Positions 1-7,425 of a DNA stretch of 64,000 bases are shown piece after piece (position 1 is the first letter of the stretch; every line of letters starts with the position of its first letter). The stretch comes from an uncultured Planctomycetota bacterium. Its GTDB lineage: Bacteria > Planctomycetota > Phycisphaerae > UBA1845 > Fen-1342. The position numbers and the translations under genes are program-made. Under the pieces are notes generated by a model. The model was not told where the DNA came from and searched no databases. It saw only the letters and a program-made list of their open reading frames with translations. Where the stretch lies: contig CAADGL010000011.1 in NCBI GenBank assembly GCA_900696525.1, positions 1 to 64,000 on the forward strand. The letters run 5' to 3'.

Positions 1-2
1 CG

Positions 3-1205
3 AAGCTCCGCCGCCTGATCGTGGACCTGATCGACCGCGAGCGGTGGCTCAGTCTTGACCTGGACGTGAAGGGCGTCATCTACGAGGAGTTGCTCAGCCG
101 CAGTGCCGCGGAGAGCACCGGCGGCGCGGGCCAGTACTTCACGCCAAGGCCCATCATCCAGGCGGTGGTCGATGTCATGCGTCCCGAGCCTGATGACACG
201 ATCATTGACCCCGCGGCGGGCACGGGCGGGTTCCTGACGATGGCGTACGAAAGCGTGCTTCGGCGGCACGACAAGGAAATGGACCGCGACGAGAAACGTC
301 GCATCCGTGAGTCGCTGGTGATCGCGCAGGAGTTGGTGCCGGAGACGGCGCGACTTTGTGCGATGAACCTGTACTTGCACGGCATCACCGGGGGCAAGGA
401 CGAACTGGCCACGCCGGTCATCAGCGGCAAGAGCAGCCTGGATACGCCGCCGAGCAAGCAGTACTCGATGGTGCTGACCAACCCGCCCTTCGGCAAGAAG
501 CAGAGCCTGAAGACGGTGAACGAGGAGGGCGATCTCGACAGCGAGGACGAGGTCGTCGTGCGCCAGGACTTCTGGGTCTCAACCGCCAACAAGCAGTTGA
601 ACTTCGTGCAGCACATCTTCAACCTGCTCAAGGTCGGCGGCCGTGCAGCGGTGGTCGTACCCGACAACGTTCTGTTCGAGGGCGGTCCGGGGCAGAAAAT
701 CCGGGATCAGTTGATGAAGCAGTGCGATGTGCACACGCTCCTGCGACTGCCGACGGGCATCTTCTACAAGCCCGGCGTCAAGGCCAACGTGATCTTCTTC
801 GATCGCAAGCCGCCGCAGGAGAAGCCGTGGACCTCGCGGCTGTGGGTGTATGACCTCCGGACCAACAAGCACTTCACGCTCAAGCAGAACGCGATCAAGC
901 GGTCGGACTTCGATGAGTTCGTTGACCTGTTCAAGCCCGGGGCGACCCACAAGCGAAAGGCGACGTGGAGCGAGGCGCAGCCCGACGGCCGCTGGCGGTG
1001 CTTCGAGTACGAGGATCTGCTCAAACGCGACAAGCTGAGCCTCGACCTGTTCTGGATCAAGGACGAGAGCCTTGAGGACAGCGCAAGCCTGCCCGATCCG
1101 GACGTGTTGGCGGCGGAGATTGTCGAGGACCTGCAGGATGCCTTGGAGCAGTTCACCGGAATCGCTACGGCGCTGACCCCTGGGAGTTCGCGCGCGCCCT
1201 TGTAG
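3..1205 (+). CDS. hsdM: Type I restriction-modification DNA methylase (M subunit), 5' end outside window
   Basis: The C-terminal part of an N6-adenine methyltransferase, the modification and cofactor-binding subunit of type I R-M enzymes. The frame is open from base 3, so the true start lies upstream. Visible motifs are the SAM-binding DPAAGTGGF (codons from 207) and the catalytic NPPF (codons from 480), followed by the usual HsdM tail with DLFWIKDESLED. The protein ends normally, so it is not truncated at the 3' side. It needs an HsdS subunit to recognise DNA and HsdR to cut, but neither follows; the next gene is an unrelated AAA ATPase. HsdS/HsdR could lie upstream of the window. Family call is firm; functional completeness of the system is unknown. 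Confidence 0.92.
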   Translation, partial: KLRRLIVDLIDRERWLSLDLDVKGVIYEELLSRSAAESTGGAGQYFTPRPIIQAVVDVMRPEPDDTIIDPAAGTGGFLTMAYESVLRRHDKEMDRDEKRRIRESLVIAQELVPETARLCAMNLYLHGITGGKDELATPVISGKSSLDTPPSKQYSMVLTNPPFGKKQSLKTVNEEGDLDSEDEVVVRQDFWVSTANKQLNFVQHIFNLLKVGGRAAVVVPDNVLFEGGPGQKIRDQLMKQCDVHTLLRLPTGIFYKPGVKANVIFFDRKPPQEKPWTSRLWVYDLRTNKHFTLKQNAIKRSDFDEFVDLFKPGATHKRKATWSEAQPDGRWRCFEYEDLLKRDKLSLDLFWIKDESLEDSASLPDPDVLAAEIVEDLQDALEQFTGIATALTPGSSRAPL

Positions 1206-1426
1206 CTCTGCAACTCGCCACGCGGTACGGCTCCCGACGCGAAGCAAGGGGCGGCGACGCGAAGCCAGCACGCAACCGGCCCAGACACGCAAACACGAAC
1301 TGGTCGTACCTCCGTGCGAACCGCGGCAACCCAGCGCAAACCCATAAGGTATTTATTGCCAAGTGCTTATAGTCGAACGTCTCCAGGCTCTTTGCACGCA
1401 ATGGCGTCCATATTTCATCAGTGTGC

Positions 1427-1454
1427 TTGTTTTTTCAAAACAGCATGATATATT
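1427..1454 (+). promoter_or_regulatory. Sigma70-type promoter of the ietAS-like operon
   Basis: TTGTTT (1427-1432), a 16-nt spacer and TATATT (1449-1454) stand 23 nt before the chosen start codon, in a locally AT-rich patch. A strong GGAGG follows at 1465-1469. This fits a promoter for the two-gene operon that begins at 1478. Confidence 0.6.
1428..1442. promoter_or_regulatory. Palindromic operator candidate overlapping the -35 region
   Basis: TGTTTT-TTC-AAAACA is a perfect 6-bp inverted repeat that covers most of the -35 box and the start of the spacer. With one bulged base the symmetry extends to flanking TGC/GCA. The downstream ATPase carries a helix-turn-helix-like C-terminus, so autoregulation at this site is a reasonable inference. 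Confidence 0.4.
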
Positions 1455-1477
1455 TCATTCCGACGGAGGCAAGTTTC

Positions 1478-2689
1478 ATGGACTACCTGCTCGAAATCGC
1501 CCGGATCGTCGATGGCGCGGTCAAAGGTGACCGCACCAAGGTGACGGCGTATGTCGAGCAGCTCGTCCGCAAGCTCCGCGAAGCGGGCGAAGCCGCTGCC
1601 GCCGATCGCCTGGCCAAGACCCTACGGCAGACCGCGACGTCGGAAGTCGCGCCAGCGCTGATTGCCGCACCGACGCGCCTGCCAGTCGATCAGGAATCGC
1701 GGCTCGCCCTCGCTGACGAGGAGCGGCTCGCGCCCGGTGACGTTCGAATCGTCTTGGACGCGCCCGTGCAGCGGCAAGTCAGCGAGTTCGTTCGTTTCGT
1801 GAAGGCAGCCGATCGACTGCTGGCGAATCGCGTCGGCATTTCGCCGTCGATGATCATTCACGGACCACCCGGTGTGGGCAAGACGGAGCTCGCGCGGTTC
1901 ATTGCCGCGGAACTCGGTCTGCCGCTAATTACTGCCCGATCCGATTCGCTCATCTCGTCATTCCTCGGCAGCACCGCGAAGAACCTGCGCATGCTCTTCG
2001 ACCACGCTCGAAACCGGCCGTGCGTGTTGTTCCTCGACGAGCTTGATTCGCTCGCGAAACTGCGCGACGACCAGCACGAGCTCGGCGAACTGAAGCGCGT
2101 CGTCGTCAGTTTGCTCCAGAACATCGATGCGCTGGACAACCAGACCGTGCTGCTGGGCGCGACGAACCATCATCACCTGCTCGACCCGGCGGTGTGGCGG
2201 CGATTCGCGTACCGCATCGAGCTCTCGCCGCCTGGCGTTGACGCACGAGCGGCCCTGTTCCAACACTTCCTCGATGGGCGCGCACCGAGCGATCCTGAAG
2301 TGCGGCTGCTGGCCGCAGCAGCGGAATCGCTGACGGGCGCCGACATCCGTCGAGTCTCCGAGACTGCGATCCGGGCAAGCATTCTCGACGATCGCGAGGG
2401 CGTTGCTACGCTCGAAATCTTGCGCGAGATTGTTCGCCTTCGCCTCGGTCGCGATGTCGATCTAGCACATACGGACCCCAAGACCGTGCGCGCGGTGCAT
2501 GACCTCGCGCCGGACTTCATGACGTTGAAGTGGCTCGCTGCTCTGTTCAACTCGTCTGAGCCGACCATCTCGCGTCGCATGAATGCGGGAGGTAACCATG
2601 CCCGACAACGAGACTCGGCTTCCGATCAAGATCGTGATACCGCGCGAAACGGACCTCCGGCCCGTACCGGGCGGCGGCTCTCCACGTAA
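1478..2689 (+). CDS. ietA: AAA+ ATPase, IetA-like component of an IetAS-type defence/toxin-antitoxin pair
   Basis: A 403-residue AAA+ ATPase. The ATG at 1478 is chosen because GGAGG lies 8 nt upstream; an upstream in-frame ATG at 1421 lies before the promoter. Walker A GPPGVGKT is near residues 129-136, Walker B VLFLDELD near 182-189, and a sensor-1/arginine-finger stretch (GATNHHH...RRF) near 226-243. Near residue 355 a segment TLKWLAALF...TISRRM resembles a helix-turn-helix. The 3' end overlaps the next gene by 92 nt. An AAA ATPase directly followed by a subtilisin-like protease is the architecture of IetAS, described as a plasmid-borne toxin-antitoxin system and later as an anti-phage system. 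In that scheme this protein is the antitoxin or regulator. Assignment rests on domain pairing, not on alignment. Confidence 0.72.
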   Translation: MDYLLEIARIVDGAVKGDRTKVTAYVEQLVRKLREAGEAAAADRLAKTLRQTATSEVAPALIAAPTRLPVDQESRLALADEERLAPGDVRIVLDAPVQRQVSEFVRFVKAADRLLANRVGISPSMIIHGPPGVGKTELARFIAAELGLPLITARSDSLISSFLGSTAKNLRMLFDHARNRPCVLFLDELDSLAKLRDDQHELGELKRVVVSLLQNIDALDNQTVLLGATNHHHLLDPAVWRRFAYRIELSPPGVDARAALFQHFLDGRAPSDPEVRLLAAAAESLTGADIRRVSETAIRASILDDREGVATLEILREIVRLRLGRDVDLAHTDPKTVRAVHDLAPDFMTLKWLAALFNSSEPTISRRMNAGGNHARQRDSASDQDRDTARNGPPARTGRRLST

Positions 2690-4883
2690 GATCTTCGACG
2701 ATGTGACGCGCGAGAATCGCGACCTGCTCCTCGAGCAACTGGAGTCCGTTCGCGCGCACTTCGGTGCGGTGCTCGCCCAGGGCGCGAACGTGCCTGCCGT
2801 CGCGCGTGTCGTGCTGAAGGAGAAGGCGCTGGCCAAGAGCCATCGCCCGTACCAGCTGTTCACCCGCAACACCTGCCCAGTCATCGGCGGCGAGACGTTC
2901 GGCAGGATGCTCGTCAGCGTATCGGCACCCGGCCTGAACCGGTTGTCCGAGCGGATCGACCGTGGTACGACCCGCGAACTGACCGCCGACATCTCGACAC
3001 TGGATCGCATCGAGGCATACACGGCCGAGGATGCGACCGGCCATCTCGGCGTGGATGGCCTGCGAGAGATGCTTGCGGCGGACCACGATAGAAGCCTGAA
3101 ATTCCGACTCTTTCAGCACAAGAACGCGGACGCCGACGACGAGGTTCGAAACGCGTTCTTTGACCTCGTGCGGCGACTTGGACTCGGCGAGCCTGAGCCA
3201 GTTCCGTTCGTCTCTAGGCTGCGCATATATCGCCTGCGACATGTGCGACCCGAGTTGGTTCCGCAACTCGCTGGCTTCGTCGGGACGCAGAGCGTCAGCT
3301 TGTTCCCTCAGTATCAGCTCTTCGCCCAGTACATCCCGCAAGGAGCGATTCCGGTCGACCGCCTGCCGGCCCCCGAGGCCGGACGCAACTACCCGATTGT
3401 CGGCGTCATCGACTCAGGTACCGATCCCACGAATGCGCTGCTGCAAGCCTGGGTGGTCGCCCGCGACGAGGAGGACGTGCCACGTGCCGATCAGGATAAC
3501 AATCACGGCAGCTTCGTCGCAGGTCTGATCATCAATGGACGCAGTCTCAATCACGACGATCCGCGATTTCCCGTGTCTCAGGCGCGGATCGTGGACGTCG
3601 TGGCGATGCCGAAGCCCGATACGCCCGTGGATGAGGCCGACCTGCTTCGGACAATTCGCCGCGCAGTCCAGAAGTACCCGGACGTGCGGGTCTGGAATCT
3701 CTCTCTCAGCCGCATTGACGCCATCTGCCGCGACGACGCATTCTCCGACTTGGGAATCGAGCTTGACGCGATTCAGCGGCAGCACGACGTCACGTTCGTT
3801 TCGTGCGCCGGCAACTATGTCGCATCGCCACTGCGTGGATGGCCCCCCGACGACTTGGGCGAGAACGATCGCATTCACCCGCCGGCAGACAGCGCTCTCG
3901 GCATCACCGTAGGCTCGATCGCGCACCTTGATCGTCCGAACTCCCGAGTTCGTCGTGAAGAGCCGTCTCCGTTCTCGCGGCGCGGTCCTGGTGCTGCCTT
4001 TCTGCCGAAGCCGGAGCTCTCGCACTACGGTGGCAACTGCACCACTGAGCTCAACTGCCAGCAAGTCGGGGTCATTTCGGTCGATGGTTCGGGGCATCTT
4101 GCCGAGGCGATAGGCACGAGCTTTTCGACGCCGCTTGTCACGTCGTTGCTCGGCACGATTCGCGCTGGCGTCGCGGAGCCGATCTCGAAGAACCTCGCCA
4201 AGGCGCTGCTCGTGCAGTCTGCGGCGTTTCGCGGCGGACCAGTCGAGGCACCGGACCTGCGCTATCGCGGTTTCGGCATCCCAGGCGAGGTCGACGAGAT
4301 TCTCACGTGCGCGCCGTGGCAGGCGACGCTGATCCTTCAGCCGGAAATCGATCAGAACCGCAGGATTTTTGCGCGCGAGGACTTCCCCATTCCGCAGTGC
4401 TTCCGTAGAGCGGATGGACGCGTCGAAGGTGACTTCCTCATGACGCTGGTTTACGACCCGCCACTCGATCCGACCGCCGGCGCGGAGTACTGCCAGGTGA
4501 ACGTAGACGTGTCGCTTGGGACGTATGACCCGGGAGCAGACGGCAAGCCGCAACACGACGCGAAGATTCCGCTCGAGCCGGCCGACTACAGCAAACTCTA
4601 CGAGCGCCACTTGGTCGAGCACGGGTTCAAGTGGTCGCCAGTGAAGGTGTACCGCAAGCACCTCACCGCGACTTCCGGGCAGCGATGGCGAGTTCAGTTG
4701 CGCGTCTTGTATCGAGCCGGCGTGCTCGCCCAACCGCAAAGCGCGGCGCTCGTCATCACGATGTTCGACCCGAAGCGCCTTAAGCCCGTGTACGACAATA
4801 CGGTTACAGCGATGGCCCAAGCGGGCTGGTTAACCCAGGATCTGCGAGTCGACGAGCGAATTCGGTTGCGGCCACGATTATGA
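2598..4883 (+). CDS. ietS: Subtilisin-like (S8) serine protease, IetS-like effector
   Basis: A 761-residue S8-family peptidase. The start at 2598 is preceded by GGAGG at 2588-2592; an in-frame ATG at 2583 precedes that site. The catalytic triad is visible: Asp about 272 in GVIDSGTD, His about 303 in NNHGS, Ser about 508 in GTSFSTP. No signal peptide is seen, so it probably acts in the cytoplasm, which fits a toxin or effector protease more than a secreted degradative enzyme. The N-terminal 250 residues and C-terminal 200 residues have no motif I recognise. It overlaps the ATPase gene, implying translational coupling. IetS-like identity is inferred from the ATPase-subtilase pairing beside a type I methylase. 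Confidence 0.75.
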   Translation: MPDNETRLPIKIVIPRETDLRPVPGGGSPRKIFDDVTRENRDLLLEQLESVRAHFGAVLAQGANVPAVARVVLKEKALAKSHRPYQLFTRNTCPVIGGETFGRMLVSVSAPGLNRLSERIDRGTTRELTADISTLDRIEAYTAEDATGHLGVDGLREMLAADHDRSLKFRLFQHKNADADDEVRNAFFDLVRRLGLGEPEPVPFVSRLRIYRLRHVRPELVPQLAGFVGTQSVSLFPQYQLFAQYIPQGAIPVDRLPAPEAGRNYPIVGVIDSGTDPTNALLQAWVVARDEEDVPRADQDNNHGSFVAGLIINGRSLNHDDPRFPVSQARIVDVVAMPKPDTPVDEADLLRTIRRAVQKYPDVRVWNLSLSRIDAICRDDAFSDLGIELDAIQRQHDVTFVSCAGNYVASPLRGWPPDDLGENDRIHPPADSALGITVGSIAHLDRPNSRVRREEPSPFSRRGPGAAFLPKPELSHYGGNCTTELNCQQVGVISVDGSGHLAEAIGTSFSTPLVTSLLGTIRAGVAEPISKNLAKALLVQSAAFRGGPVEAPDLRYRGFGIPGEVDEILTCAPWQATLILQPEIDQNRRIFAREDFPIPQCFRRADGRVEGDFLMTLVYDPPLDPTAGAEYCQVNVDVSLGTYDPGADGKPQHDAKIPLEPADYSKLYERHLVEHGFKWSPVKVYRKHLTATSGQRWRVQLRVLYRAGVLAQPQSAALVITMFDPKRLKPVYDNTVTAMAQAGWLTQDLRVDERIRLRPRL

Positions 4884-4887
4884 ACTG

Positions 4888-4916
4888 TTGACCAAACAAA
4901 AACCGAACGGTATGAT
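4888..4916 (+). promoter_or_regulatory. Strong sigma70-type promoter just after the subtilase gene
   Basis: TTGACC (4888-4893), exactly 17 nt, then TATGAT (4911-4916), starting five bases after the subtilase stop codon. It gives the following unknown genes their own transcription start, about 140 nt before the first start codon. Confidence 0.7.
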
Positions 4917-4919
4917 GCC

Positions 4920-5045
4920 GGGAGATCGGCTGGAACGCCGATGCCTCCCATTGGGCGGCTGCCCCGCAGGCCACGGAATCGGGCTGCAAGGACGCGGCGC
5001 GGGGCACCGCTGAACGCTCGACGGTCCCGCTCGGGAGCCGCGCGA
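4920..5045 (+). ncRNA. Structured leader or small RNA between the promoter and the next gene
   Basis: The transcript expected from the promoter at 4888-4916 would begin at or just inside a strong hairpin at 4920-4949 (GGGAG-ATCGGC, six-base loop, GCCGAT-GC-CTCCC). A second stem pairs TGCCCCG (4960-4966) with CGGGGCA (5000-5006). A short TCCCG/CGGGA hairpin follows near 5035-5045. No convincing small ORF or terminator was seen, so this may be a regulatory 5' leader or a separate RNA. No RNA family is recognised and no reverse transcriptase is nearby. Confidence 0.35.
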
Positions 5046-5064
5046 GCCCTTGGGAACGGAGCCT

Positions 5065-6243
5065 ATGGGACGCCAGTACTCCGCGAAGACGTTTCTTCGC
5101 AACACGCCGAACGCACTCCTCAAGCAGTACTTCGACCGCCGAGGGATCGACCTCGGTCTGGACTGGTCCTATCTCAGCGAGACCGAGGTCGAGCCGCTCT
5201 TCGTCGCGTTCGAGAAGCTCGACGACGGGACGCACAGCGAGATCGATGCCGACTTCCGCATGGTCTACGACCTTGCATGCGAGGACGGCGTGCTGCAGAT
5301 CGTCGAGCAGGCAACGCTCTGGGATGCGGACGTGTCGGGCGAGTTTCACGACATGCGGAACGCCTACGAACGTGCTTTCTGGACGTTCCTGAACCAGCCC
5401 ATGCTCTTCCGCACTGCCGGCCGCTTCCACGAAATGGACCGCTACGGCGGTTGGCATCGGCGTTTTGTCGGTTATCGCCTCGAGGCGCGCACAGACGAGG
5501 ACGCGCTTCGCGCGTTCACGTCGAAGCTGCGGCTGTTCTACCGAAAGCAGGGACGCGGCAAGCACTGTCACATCGACTACTATCTCCGTTCGCACCCGCA
5601 GCGGCACTGCTTCTTCGCGTTCCCGGAGGACTACGCGAACGCCGAACTCGGATACGACAGTGCCGGGCGTTTTCAGCAGCGCGCGCGCCGGTCGGCGTTT
5701 GAGATCATCTTCGTGTACCGGCCGGAGGAGGGCATGATTGAAGTTCACGCGCGTGGCGGCAATCGCGATCTGATCCAGCTCGAAACGATCTTCTGCACGA
5801 ACATCCTTGGTCTGATCGAACTCCCGGACGACACCGGGAAGGTGCCGTACGACCTCGGCGTGCTGAACCAGCCCGAGTTTGGGTTCCCGCTCGACCCGGC
5901 GCTCGGCGTAGAGAGCGTGGAGCTGCGGGCGCTCCGATACGACCTGCCGCAAGACTCGAAGACCGGTGCGGGCCGGCGGCTCATGCTCACCGTCGCGTCG
6001 CGCCGAAACGCCGGCGATGCCCTGCAGCGAATGCGCTCCGACGCGCTCAGCGCCAATCTCCGCCCAGGCGATCTCTTTCCATCTCAGGCTCGGTTGCGCA
6101 TGACCTTTCGCCCCCAGAATGGACATCGGCCCAAGGCGATGACGTTCGAAGTGACGTATCCCGATCGTTGCACACTGAAGGACGACCCGCATGACCAGAT
6201 CGCCCGCAAGTGCCTCCGCGCCTGGGGCATCGCCCGCGACTGA
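5065..6243 (+). CDS. Uncharacterised protein in defence-island context
   Basis: A 392-residue soluble protein I do not recognise. The start at 5065 is the ATG nearest the GGAG at 5058-5061; an in-frame ATG at 5050 is possible. No signal peptide or membrane segment is seen. It is mixed alpha/beta with many aromatic and acidic residues, for example KHCHIDYYLRSHP near residue 170 and a motif RGGNRDLIQLETIF near 233. Codon use fits a real gene, and it has its own promoter and leader. The following gene overlaps its end by 53 nt in another frame, so the two were probably co-expressed. Position between an IetAS-like pair and integrase debris suggests accessory or defence cargo, but no function can be assigned. 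Confidence 0.7.
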   Translation: MGRQYSAKTFLRNTPNALLKQYFDRRGIDLGLDWSYLSETEVEPLFVAFEKLDDGTHSEIDADFRMVYDLACEDGVLQIVEQATLWDADVSGEFHDMRNAYERAFWTFLNQPMLFRTAGRFHEMDRYGGWHRRFVGYRLEARTDEDALRAFTSKLRLFYRKQGRGKHCHIDYYLRSHPQRHCFFAFPEDYANAELGYDSAGRFQQRARRSAFEIIFVYRPEEGMIEVHARGGNRDLIQLETIFCTNILGLIELPDDTGKVPYDLGVLNQPEFGFPLDPALGVESVELRALRYDLPQDSKTGAGRRLMLTVASRRNAGDALQRMRSDALSANLRPGDLFPSQARLRMTFRPQNGHRPKAMTFEVTYPDRCTLKDDPHDQIARKCLRAWGIARD

Positions 6244-6787
6244 GGCGCTTCGGCGAATGCTGTGGCGGCTCGACGACTACCAGCAACCGGCATTCACCTT
6301 CGAGGAGGTGCGCCGCTGGCCGAAGGGCCAACTCGATCGTTTCATCGAGCTCGGGCTCGTCTGCAACGGCGGCATGGCCGACGCGACGATCTACTACGAC
6401 TGCGAACAGCACTGCGAGATCGGCTATGACCCCGAGACGCTGCCGAACGGCCGCGTCGTCGTCACGCATCGCTGTGCGCATGGATGCGGACTGGTGGTGC
6501 TCGAGCCGGAGCGGTTTAGGCTGTGGGACATCCGCTTTGACGGCCTGGCTGCGATGCTGGCGTCATCACTCGCCCTGGCGGGTCGGGTCGAGCATGTCGT
6601 GCCCGACACCCTCGCGCTGCTCGGGCAGCACTTCGGTGCAGGCGGACCGCTGGACGTGTTCTTGGCTCGCCGACTCGGCGATACCGGGACCATCGCACAC
6701 GTTGCGGCCGCGCCGCGACTGGCCCGCTTTTCTTCCCCTTCTCGCGCCGCGTTGCTTCGCGTCGCTTTGTTCCTGCGTCAGCAATGA
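6191..6787 (+). CDS. Uncharacterised Cys/His-rich protein, probably 3'-truncated
   Basis: A 198-residue reading frame overlapping the previous gene. An alternative ATG at 6257 would avoid the overlap. The first 120 residues look genuine, with a zinc-ribbon-like cluster: C71-x3-C75 and C95-x3-C99 with H74, H93 and H97. From about residue 165 onward composition turns into Ala/Arg/Ser-rich sequence and the frame stops just where the reverse-strand recombinase remnant begins. I infer that the original gene was longer and lost its 3' end at a recombination junction around 6690-6780. A partner role with the preceding unknown protein is possible. Confidence 0.55.
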   Translation: MTRSPASASAPGASPATEALRRMLWRLDDYQQPAFTFEEVRRWPKGQLDRFIELGLVCNGGMADATIYYDCEQHCEIGYDPETLPNGRVVVTHRCAHGCGLVVLEPERFRLWDIRFDGLAAMLASSLALAGRVEHVVPDTLALLGQHFGAGGPLDVFLARRLGDTGTIAHVAAAPRLARFSSPSRAALLRVALFLRQQ

Positions 6788-7104
6788 GTTACGCGAGCCG
6801 CACAGCGCCGCCGGCGCGCTTGCTTCACCACGCCGACCGTCAGGGACCGCAGTTCGTTCAGCCGCAGCCCCGTCAGGACCAGCCCTTCTTGAAACCACCA
6901 CCAGCGGCGTTTCCGCCGGCAGCCGGGCGGAACGGGCCGCCGCTCACGGATCGCCTCGCGCTGAGCCGCGGCCTTGTCCGTCGCGCGGGTCGATGTTTCC
7001 CGCCGGCGGCGGTTGTGGTCGTACCAGCGGGCAATCCACGGCCCCTTCGGCTCGCGGCGGTAGAGCGTCCCCGCGCCCTTCGGTCGCTGTCGCTTGCTCG
7101 CCAT
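6778..7104 (-). pseudogene. Tyrosine recombinase (integrase) remnant with internal deletion
   Basis: Reading leftward from an ATG at 7104, the first 50 residues resemble the N-terminus of a site-specific integrase: GAGTLYRRE, a WIARWYD stretch, then a basic helix. The frame then jumps to TGLRLNELRSLTVG, the region around the first catalytic arginine of the tyrosine recombinase catalytic domain. Everything between (core-binding domain) is missing, and the rest of the catalytic domain (second Arg, His, Tyr) is absent. The gene is therefore a deleted relic. It marks the edge of the accessory block, with the conserved transporter operon beginning to its right. Confidence 0.6.
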
Positions 7105-7107
7105 ACG

Positions 7108-7215
7108 TCACCCGCCTTTCCGCGCGCCACGGCCCCGCTTGGGGCGCAGCACGAAACCCACCCCAAGGTAATCGGCCAGCCGTTCCACCGTTTCCACGGT
7201 GAGCTCCTCTGCCGC
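7108..7215 (-). pseudogene. C-terminal remnant of an XRE-type HTH gene upstream of the integrase relic
   Basis: On the minus strand the stretch ending at a TGA (7108-7110), three bases before the integrase ATG, encodes LTVETVERLADYLGV...LRPKRG. This matches the typical end of small XRE-family regulators (TLATVDRLAAALGLELRP pattern). No intact N-terminal half or start codon is visible in frame. An XRE gene directly preceding an integrase is a common mobile-element pairing, which supports both assignments. Confidence 0.4.
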
Positions 7216-7353
7216 TCGACCCCGGCTTCCTCCCCTCCGCAGAAAGAGGGACGCCGGCCTTGAAAACAGAGGACCTGACTCTCATAGCGACGGGTAGATA
7301 GAATGGCGGCGGGTCACGGCCACCAGAACCCGCGGTTTCCGGCAGAGAAAGAA

Positions 7354-7395
7354 CGCGCCAAGCCGGCGGAGAGGCGGTTATCCTCCGGTGGCGCG
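7354..7395 (+). promoter_or_regulatory. Strong stem-loop ahead of the molybdate-type transporter
   Basis: CGCGCCA (7354-7360) pairs perfectly with TGGCGCG (7389-7395), and an inner CCGG.../...CCGG extends the stem. It lies 30 nt before the chosen GTG start of the substrate-binding protein. It could be a leader regulatory element; I could not match it to the molybdenum-cofactor riboswitch consensus from memory. Confidence 0.3.
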
Positions 7396-7425
7396 TCGTT
7401 TTCCGGGCGCAACGGAGAAGCCGCA

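Noticed and set aside
1206..1477. A degraded hsdS gene between hsdM and the ATPase
   Set aside because: Neither strand shows target-recognition-domain-like sequence; the region holds only the promoter and palindrome.
4920..5064. Retron-type msr/msd RNA in the structured leader
   Set aside because: No reverse transcriptase gene is nearby and the stems do not show the inverted a1/a2 arrangement around the whole element.
7266..7425. Molybdenum-cofactor riboswitch before the Mo/W transporter
   Set aside because: A hairpin is present, but I could not match the conserved Moco riboswitch core; it is recorded only as a stem-loop.
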